A stretch of 11,474 nt of DNA from JAXHTH01 sp034211115 (GTDB lineage: Bacteria; Planctomycetota; Phycisphaerae; Phycisphaerales; SM1A02): the NCBI GenBank assembly GCA_034211115.1, contig JAXHTH010000284.1, forward strand, positions 1 through 11,474. The letters run 5' to 3'. Shown here in pieces: positions 6,382-11,474 of this stretch. Numbering within the stretch: position 1 is the stretch's first letter; each line of letters starts with the position of its first letter. The notes under the pieces are model-generated. The model worked only from the letters and a program-made list of their open reading frames with translations, did no database searches and had not been told where the DNA came from. The position numbers and the translations under genes are program-made.

Positions 6382-6401
6382 GCCGGCGGCCGGCCGCCGG
6401 C
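6382..6401. repeat. Perfect 20-bp palindrome
   Basis: The sequence GCCGGCGGCCGGCCGCCGGC equals its own reverse complement. It falls just after the predicted -10 and about 30 bases before the ATG at 6433. It could be an operator for a dimeric regulator or a leader hairpin. GC-rich palindromes also arise by chance in this composition. Confidence 0.5.
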
Positions 6402-6432
6402 GATCCTGCCATCACCCTGCGCCGAGATCCGG

Positions 6433-8775
6433 ATGAGCCGCAAGAAGCTCCAACACGATCAGGCGGCCTCGGCGGAGCCGCATCCGCCGGCCGCATCGAA
6501 GAACGCGGATGCACCCGAGCCGCCCGCGCCCTCGAGCGGCGTCTGGCTGCGTCGCCTCTTCTTTCCGCTGCTGGCGCTGATCGTGCTGGGCGCGCTGGCG
6601 TGCCGGATCCTGATCTTCAGGGAGTACACCGCCGAGAACGTGTTTGCGGACGTGCCGCTCAACGATGCGAAGGCGTACTGGGACTGGGCCGGGCGGATCG
6701 CGGCGGGGGCGCTGCTGAACGACGAGCCGTTCTTCTCCGCGCCGCTGTATCCGTACCTGCTCGGGCTGTTGCGCTCCCTGGGCGGGACGCTCGACAGCGC
6801 GTACATCATGCAGATGATCTTCGATCTCGCCACAATCTGCGTGCTGGCGATCGGCGCGCGGTGGCGTTTCAACGCGGGGGTCGGCCTGCTGGCGGGGCTG
6901 CTGTTTGCGCTGCTCCAGGAGCCGGCGTCGTCGTTCCTGAGGATCCTGCCCAGCTCGCTGGAGCTGCTGCTCATGTCGCTGACGTGGGTGGCGCTGAGCG
7001 CGGTGGAGATGAAGGGGACCTGGCCGCGTCATCTCCTCGCCGGCGTCATGCTGGGCCTGCTGTGCCTGGCCTATGCGCCGGCGATGCTGCTGCTCATCGC
7101 GGTCGTCCTGTGGCTGCTGTGGCAATCGCGTCTGAAATGGAGCGGCGTGCTGCGGACGGCGGCGTGCGCGGCGGTGGCGATCGTCATCGTCGCCCCGGCC
7201 ACGATTCACAACTGGGTCGTCTCGCAGCCCAGCGAGTTCATCCCCATCCGTTCGGGTGCGGGGATCACGTTGCGGCAGGGCAATCATCCGGATTCGCTGG
7301 GCGGCTACACGAAGATCCCCGGCATCAGCACGCAGCGCAGCCGAATGCACGAGGATGTCATCCGCGTGTACGAGGAGCAGACGGGCAACGAGCCGACCTG
7401 GAACGGCGCCGATCGATATTTCCGCCAGCAGGTGGTGGACTACTGGCGGTCGAATCCCGGGCGCGCCATCGAGCTCGCCGCGACGAAGTTGTACTGGTTC
7501 ATCGCCTACCGCAACTACGGCGACATCTATCAGCCGACGGCGGAGATCGAGTACGGCATCCTGGATCGATTGCGTCTCGTTCCGCTTCCAGTCCCGCTGC
7601 TGATGGGCCCGGTCCTGGTGGGGCTGGTGCTCATGCTGCGCCATCCGCGCCGTTCGGCGCCGCAGTGGCTGTTGCTGGCGATTCCGTTGTTCGTGGTGGT
7701 GGTGTTCTTCTATTCGGCGCGGTATCGGCTCCCGGCGGCGCCGGCGATGGTCGTCATCGCGGCCTGGGCGCTCGAGCGGGCCCTGCACTGGCGCCGGCAC
7801 TGGCCGGTGGCGATCGCCGTCCTGCTGGCGATCGCGGTGACGCTTCCGCTGGGGGCGATCGCGCGCACGAAGGGGTTTGACCGTGTCGACCTGGCCACGT
7901 TTCACTTCCAGCGGGCGGAGGCCTGGGAGCAGCAGGAGGATCTCGAGCAAGCGATCGAAGCGCAGCGGGAGGGGATCGAGCAGCAGCGAGCGCAGTCGGC
8001 GGCCGCGGAAAGCCAGGCCGCGGCGCGGGTCAGGCTCGGCGACTGGCTGCGGCGCCTGGGCCGGCTCGACGACGCCCTGCTGGAGTACGGGCGTGCCGAT
8101 GCCCTGGGGGCCGAAGATCCGGGCGTGCTCCGCTCGACGGGTGAGATCCTGCTTCGGCAGCAGAAGTTCGCCGCGGCGGAGATGGTCCTGGAGCGCGCCG
8201 CCGAGCGCGCGCCGGATGACGCGAGGATCATCGGCCTTCTCGCCGGCGCCAAGCAGCTCCAGGGACGGCGCGAGGAGGCGATCGACGAGTATCGACGCGC
8301 GCTGGAGCTCGATCCGGACAACATCCAGGTCCGGATCGCGCTTGGTGATGCGCTGATGCGGCTGGGGAGGCTGGAGGAAGCGCTGACGCAGTTCGAGCAG
8401 GTGGTGCGGTCCGATCCCGATCACTTTCAGGCCCAGTTCACGATCGGAATGCTGCGGAGCCGGCTGGGCGACCAAGGCGGGGCCCGGGCCGCCTTCGAAC
8501 GGGCGCTGTTCATCGAGCCCCGGAGCGTACCGGCGCTGCACGCGCTGGCGCTGACGAGCCTGATGCAGCGGCGGCTGGACGAGGCGGCCGATTACGCGCG
8601 ACGCGGGCTGGCCATCGATCCCAACGATCAGAAATGCCGGACGCTGCTGGAGCGCATCCGGCAGTTCCAGGCCCGGCAGTCCGGCGGCGACCGACCGCCG
8701 GAGACGCCCCCGCAAGGGCCCCCGGAGGGGCCGCCGGCACGGCCGCCGGACGGGCCGCCGGAAGCGCCGCGGTAA
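6433..8775 (+). CDS. GT-C family glycosyltransferase fused to a TPR domain
   Basis: A 780-residue integral membrane protein. Residues 1-36 are a polar, Ala/Pro-rich cytoplasmic start. Residues 40-476 hold roughly ten hydrophobic helices, with a first-loop motif 'LNDAKAYWDWA'. Asp78 is in the position of the catalytic Asp of ArnT/PMT-type (GT39/PF13231-like) enzymes, and 'FFSAPLYPYLLG' follows. The motif 'RYRLPAAPA' (430-438) recurs in this family. Such enzymes transfer a sugar from a polyprenyl-phosphate donor on the outer face of the membrane; donor and acceptor here are unknown. Residues about 487-732 form some seven TPR units, clearest at 597-629, 630-663, 664-697 and 698-731. They would bind a protein partner. 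The tail from 754 is Pro/Gly-rich (PPEGPPARPPDGPPEAPR). The ribosome binding site is weak. This is probably a stand-alone gene. Confidence 0.88.
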   Translation: MSRKKLQHDQAASAEPHPPAASKNADAPEPPAPSSGVWLRRLFFPLLALIVLGALACRILIFREYTAENVFADVPLNDAKAYWDWAGRIAAGALLNDEPFFSAPLYPYLLGLLRSLGGTLDSAYIMQMIFDLATICVLAIGARWRFNAGVGLLAGLLFALLQEPASSFLRILPSSLELLLMSLTWVALSAVEMKGTWPRHLLAGVMLGLLCLAYAPAMLLLIAVVLWLLWQSRLKWSGVLRTAACAAVAIVIVAPATIHNWVVSQPSEFIPIRSGAGITLRQGNHPDSLGGYTKIPGISTQRSRMHEDVIRVYEEQTGNEPTWNGADRYFRQQVVDYWRSNPGRAIELAATKLYWFIAYRNYGDIYQPTAEIEYGILDRLRLVPLPVPLLMGPVLVGLVLMLRHPRRSAPQWLLLAIPLFVVVVFFYSARYRLPAAPAMVVIAAWALERALHWRRHWPVAIAVLLAIAVTLPLGAIARTKGFDRVDLATFHFQRAEAWEQQEDLEQAIEAQREGIEQQRAQSAAAESQAAARVRLGDWLRRLGRLDDALLEYGRADALGAEDPGVLRSTGEILLRQQKFAAAEMVLERAAERAPDDARIIGLLAGAKQLQGRREEAIDEYRRALELDPDNIQVRIALGDALMRLGRLEEALTQFEQVVRSDPDHFQAQFTIGMLRSRLGDQGGARAAFERALFIEPRSVPALHALALTSLMQRRLDEAADYARRGLAIDPNDQKCRTLLERIRQFQARQSGGDRPPETPPQGPPEGPPARPPDGPPEAPR

Positions 8776-8894
8776 GGAACCTCCCAAGGCCCCCCGCCGA
8801 CGGACCGCAGGGGGCTGGTCCCGTTTGACCCGGTCAGTCATCCGGCGCACGGCTCGCTCGCATCGTCGATCCCGTGCGCCTACCTTTGCAGATC

Positions 8895-10178
8895 ATGACG
8901 CGGAGCGCCGTTCCCGCCCAACCGGTCTCGCCGATCCGCGCTGCGCCGGCCCTGCGGCTGGCGGCGGTGGTCACGTCTCATCCGATGGTGGATGTGTACG
9001 CGAACTTTATCCCGCCGCTGATCGGGGTGCTGCAGGTTCGGTGCGCGCTGACGGCGTGGCAGGCCGCGGCGCTGCTGAGCCTGGGGCCGCTGGTCTCGGG
9101 GCTGTCGCAGCCGCTCTTTGCCTGGCTGACCGATCACACCGACTCGCGCCTGTTCGGCAGCGCGGGGCTTGCGGTGGCGGCGGCGTGCCTGAGCAGCATC
9201 GGACTCGCCGACGATTTCGCCTCGCTCCTGCTGCTGTACGGGGTGGGCATGCTGGGGGTGGGGGCGTTTCACCCGGTGGCGGCGGCGTCGGTGGGCCAGC
9301 TCGCCGGGCGAGGCCGCAGCGCGGGCGTCACCGCCTTCTTCGTCGCCGGCATGATCGGCGCCACCGTCGGCCCCATCATCTCCACCCGCATCGCCGGGCT
9401 TGGCCCGGACGGCATCGATCTGCTGCGCTGGCTGATGATTCCGGGCCTGATCGTCGCCATCGTCCTGCACCTTGCGATCCGCAACGTCCCGCACCGGCAT
9501 CACGAGCATCGTGCGATCCGATTCGAGCCGGCCGAGACGCGACAGCGCTGGCTGACGGTGATGCTGCTCTTCGCGGGCAACGCGATGCGATACGCCGTGA
9601 ACATCGGGCTCGTGTATCTCTATGTTCGGTGGGCGGAATCACTCGTGGCCGAAGGGGCGTCGGGGCTGGGGAGCGGGGAGATCGCGCGGGCGGGCTCCGT
9701 GCACGCCGGCGAGCTGAACGCGCTGAACATGCTGGGAATGGGCGCGGGCGGATTCGCCGCGGGCCTGCTCGTCCGGCGGGGGCGCGAGAAAGTGCCCATC
9801 GTCCTCGTCCCGCTGCTGCTGGCCCCGGCGATCGCCCTGTTCCCGCTCGCCGGCCGCGGGGCCGGCTACCTGCTGGCGCTGGCGGCCGGCATCGGGCACG
9901 CGGCGGTGCACCCGGTGACCACCAGCCTCGCCCAGCGGCTGCTCCCGCACCGCACCTCGCTGGCCTCGAGCCTGACCATGGGCGGGGCGTGGGCGCTGGC
10001 GATGCTCGCCCCGCCCGCGGCGCAGTGGTCGCTGACGACGATCGGACTGGGCGGGACCTTCTTCCTCGCCGCGGCCCTGCTGGCGGGCTCCGGCACGGTC
10101 GCGCTGTTCCTGCCGACGACGTTGATTCGCCACGTGGCGAGCGATGATCGATCGCGGAACGGTCGCTCATCGCCTTGA
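8895..10178 (+). CDS. MFS transporter, fosmidomycin-resistance (Fsr)-like
   Basis: A 427-residue protein with about twelve hydrophobic helices and no domain beyond the transporter. Fsr-like signatures are 'SHPMVDVYANFIPPLIGVL' (29-46), near the end of helix 1, and 'GVGAFHPVAAASVG' (121-134), echoed in the second half by 'GHAAVHPVTTSLAQ' (334-347). The loop 'AWLTDHTDSR' (76-85) sits where MFS motif A is expected. Fsr-type proteins are inner-membrane drug/proton exporters, but the substrate cannot be read from sequence. The start is uncertain: ATG 8895 is used, while an in-frame GTG at 8874 would add seven residues; neither has a clear ribosome binding site. A loop of about 45 residues between the halves (roughly 247-275) is Gly/Glu/Ala-rich. 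The gene is convergent with kbl. Confidence 0.88.
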   Translation: MTRSAVPAQPVSPIRAAPALRLAAVVTSHPMVDVYANFIPPLIGVLQVRCALTAWQAAALLSLGPLVSGLSQPLFAWLTDHTDSRLFGSAGLAVAAACLSSIGLADDFASLLLLYGVGMLGVGAFHPVAAASVGQLAGRGRSAGVTAFFVAGMIGATVGPIISTRIAGLGPDGIDLLRWLMIPGLIVAIVLHLAIRNVPHRHHEHRAIRFEPAETRQRWLTVMLLFAGNAMRYAVNIGLVYLYVRWAESLVAEGASGLGSGEIARAGSVHAGELNALNMLGMGAGGFAAGLLVRRGREKVPIVLVPLLLAPAIALFPLAGRGAGYLLALAAGIGHAAVHPVTTSLAQRLLPHRTSLASSLTMGGAWALAMLAPPAAQWSLTTIGLGGTFFLAAALLAGSGTVALFLPTTLIRHVASDDRSRNGRSSP

Positions 10179-10191
10179 CCAGGCTGCGCTG

Positions 10192-10220
10192 AAAAAAGCG
10201 CCCGGCCGGAGACCGGGCGC
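10192..10220 (-). terminator. Rho-independent terminator of kbl
   Basis: On the minus strand GCGCCCGG (10220-10213) pairs with CCGGGCGC (10205-10198) and is followed directly by six T (10197-10192). The 7-base loop TCTCCGG can close further to a C(UCCG)G tetraloop with one bulged T. It lies about 40 bases past the kbl stop codon. Read from the plus strand it has no T tract, so it is oriented for kbl rather than for the convergent transporter. Confidence 0.88.
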
Positions 10221-10258
10221 CTGAGTCAGTCAGACCGGAATCGCGATGTGCGGACGGC

Positions 10259-11474
10259 TCACTCGCCGTACATCGCGATGATCTCCTCCTTGCTCTTGCC
10301 GAGGATGTCGTACTTCTTGCCGATCTTGCTGAACGCGTCGATGGTCTTGTCGATGTGCTCGAACTCGTGACCGGCGGACATCTGGCAACGGATGCGGGCC
10401 AGGCCGCGGCCGACGACGGGATAGAAGAAGCCGATGACGTAGACGCCTTCCTCGTAGAGGTCGCGGGCCATGTCCTGGCTGAGCTTGGCGTTGTAGAGCA
10501 TGATGGGGACGATGGGATGGTCGCCGGGCTTGATGTCGAAGCCCGCCTCGGTCATGCCCTTGCGGAAGCGCTTCGTGTTCGCCTCGACCTTGTCGCGCAG
10601 CTCGGTGGTCTCGGTGACCATGTCCATGACGGCGAGGGACGCCTTGACCACGATGGAGGAGACGGTGTTGGAGAACAGGTAGGGCCGGGAGCGCTGGCGG
10701 AGGAGTTCGATGATCTCCGCGCGGCCGGTGGTGAAGCCGCCGGACGCGCCGCCGAGGGCCTTGCCGAGCGTGGAGGTGATGATGTCCACGCGGCCCATGA
10801 CGTCGCAGTACTCGGTGGAGCCGCGGCCGGTCTTGCCGATCACGCCCGTGCAGTGGGCGTCGTCGACCATGACCAGCGAGTCGTACTTGTCGGCGAGGTC
10901 GCAGATCTTGTCGAGCTGGGCGACGGTGCCGTCCATGGAGAAGGCGCCGTCGGTGGCGATGATGCGATACCGCGCGTCCTGCGCCTCCTTGAGCTTGGCC
11001 TCCAAATCCTCCATGTCGTTGGACTTGTAGATGTAGCGGGCGGCCTTGCAGAGGCGGATGCCGTCGATGATCGACGCGTGGTTCAGCGCATCGGTGATGA
11101 TGGCGTCTTCCTTGTTGAACAGGGGCTCGAAGAGCCCGCCGTTGGCGTCGAAGCAGGCGGCGTAGAGGATGGTGTCATCGGTGTGGAAGAACTCGGCGAT
11201 CTTCTCTTCCAGTTCCTTGTGGATGTCCTGGGTGCCGCAGATGAAGCGGACGCTGCTCATCCCGTAGCCGTGGGTGTCCAGGGCTTCGTGGGCGGCTTCG
11301 ATGACCTTGGGATGTGAGGAGAGGCCCAGGTAGTTGTTGGCGCAGAAATTGATGACCTCCCGGGGAGGATCACCCTCGGGGTAGACCACGCGAATGTCCG
11401 CCGCCTGCGGGCTGACGATGAACCGTTCCTCCTTGAAAAGCCCGGCGTCGCGGATCGAGGCGAGCTCCTTCTGG
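10259..11474 (-). CDS. kbl: Glycine C-acetyltransferase (2-amino-3-ketobutyrate CoA ligase), 5' end beyond window
   Basis: A PLP-dependent fold-type I alpha-oxoamine synthase. It cleaves 2-amino-3-ketobutyrate, made from threonine by threonine dehydrogenase, with CoA to give glycine and acetyl-CoA in the cytosol. The frame is open to the window edge, so 404 residues are visible and roughly nine N-terminal residues are missing compared with my memory of the 398-residue E. coli Kbl. The GTG at 11389 is internal. Landmarks in visible numbering are 'GLFKEER' (11-17), 'INFCANNYLGL' (41-51), 'RFICGTQDIHKELE', 'DALNHASIIDG' with His132, 'VMVDDAHCTGVIG' with Asp204 and His207, and 'STLGKALGGASGG' with the Schiff-base Lys238 (codon 10762-10760). 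'QRSRPYLFSNT' and 'FFYPVVGRGLARIRCQMSA' complete the match. These stretches match Kbl better than the related KBL-like synthases (BioF, HemA). A tdh partner, if present, would lie outside the window. Confidence 0.96.
   Translation of the reverse strand, partial: QKELASIRDAGLFKEERFIVSPQAADIRVVYPEGDPPREVINFCANNYLGLSSHPKVIEAAHEALDTHGYGMSSVRFICGTQDIHKELEEKIAEFFHTDDTILYAACFDANGGLFEPLFNKEDAIITDALNHASIIDGIRLCKAARYIYKSNDMEDLEAKLKEAQDARYRIIATDGAFSMDGTVAQLDKICDLADKYDSLVMVDDAHCTGVIGKTGRGSTEYCDVMGRVDIITSTLGKALGGASGGFTTGRAEIIELLRQRSRPYLFSNTVSSIVVKASLAVMDMVTETTELRDKVEANTKRFRKGMTEAGFDIKPGDHPIVPIMLYNAKLSQDMARDLYEEGVYVIGFFYPVVGRGLARIRCQMSAGHEFEHIDKTIDAFSKIGKKYDILGKSKEEIIAMYGE

Larger units (their letters stand above)
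6049..6432. other. Intergenic region with promoter candidate and perfect palindrome
   Basis: These 384 bases separate the zinc-ribbon gene from the glycosyltransferase. Open frames run through them (for example GTG 6055 to 6360), but they are Arg/Ala/Gly-rich, lack a good ribosome binding site and match nothing I know. A small hairpin TCCTCG-TCCG-CGAGGA lies at 6083-6098 without a T tract. The useful signals are at the right end: a promoter candidate (6342-6370) and a 20-bp palindrome (6382-6401). Confidence 0.6.

Noticed and set aside
8789..8815. GCCCCC/GGGGGC hairpin after the glycosyltransferase stop
   Set aside because: Only a 6-bp stem with a 15-base loop and no T tract; not a convincing terminator.
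6412..8850. 812-aa minus-strand frame opposite the glycosyltransferase
   Set aside because: Arg/Gln/His/Pro-rich composition typical of an antisense frame in GC-rich DNA; the plus strand encodes clear membrane helices and TPR units.
8825..8886. TTGACC at 8825 or TACCTT at 8881 as promoter of the MFS gene
   Set aside because: TTGACC has no -10 at proper spacing, and TACCTT has no -35 and only a fair match, so neither can be called.
10355..11317. 320-aa plus-strand frame opposite kbl
   Set aside because: Antisense shadow of an unmistakable Kbl sequence.

Overview
The window looks like a GC-rich chromosomal segment from a planctomycete, most likely of the Phycisphaerae type. This is inferred from protein style, not from a marker gene. 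The clues are secreted FG-GAP/VCBS propellers with a dockerin-like Asp-rich C-terminus ending in 'LLALLAAWGDCP', a membrane protein with a C-terminal 'CPKCGYDLRG...GCPECGW' zinc ribbon, a GYF_2-type membrane protein, and a glycosyltransferase carrying a TPR tail.

Layout. Positions 1-3863 are read from the minus strand. They hold a 3'-truncated secreted FG-GAP/VCBS protein (931 to the window edge), its consensus-like promoter and a hairpin next to its ribosome binding site; a rho-independent terminator; a complete 554-residue secreted propeller with two dockerin-like EF-hand loops (2950-1286); a tRNA-Ser(UGA) gene (3394-3307); and a small conserved-looking protein whose start codon is unclear (about 3863-3504). 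Positions 4061-10178 are read from the plus strand. They hold a promoter followed by a terminator-like hairpin leading a GYF-domain membrane protein (4270-5223); an apparently leaderless membrane zinc-ribbon protein (5350-6048); a 780-residue GT-C glycosyltransferase/TPR fusion (6433-8775); and an Fsr-like MFS transporter (8895-10178). The right edge is again minus strand: a 5'-truncated glycine C-acetyltransferase (kbl, to 10259) with a clear terminator that lies between it and the convergent transporter gene.

How the genes relate. No operon dedicated to one pathway is visible. Most genes have their own leader and spacers of 100 bp or more, so this reads as ordinary chromosomal backbone with envelope and secretion themes: two exported calcium-loop propellers, three unrelated membrane proteins, one housekeeping tRNA and one threonine-catabolism enzyme. 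I found no mobile element, CRISPR array, phage gene or toxin-antitoxin pair. The items most worth a second look are regulatory: the hairpin beside a ribosome binding site at 947-989, the attenuator-like leader at 4061-4143, the leaderless start at 5350, and the shared C(UCCG)G loop in the two terminators. The odd start of the small gene at 3504-3863 is also worth checking.
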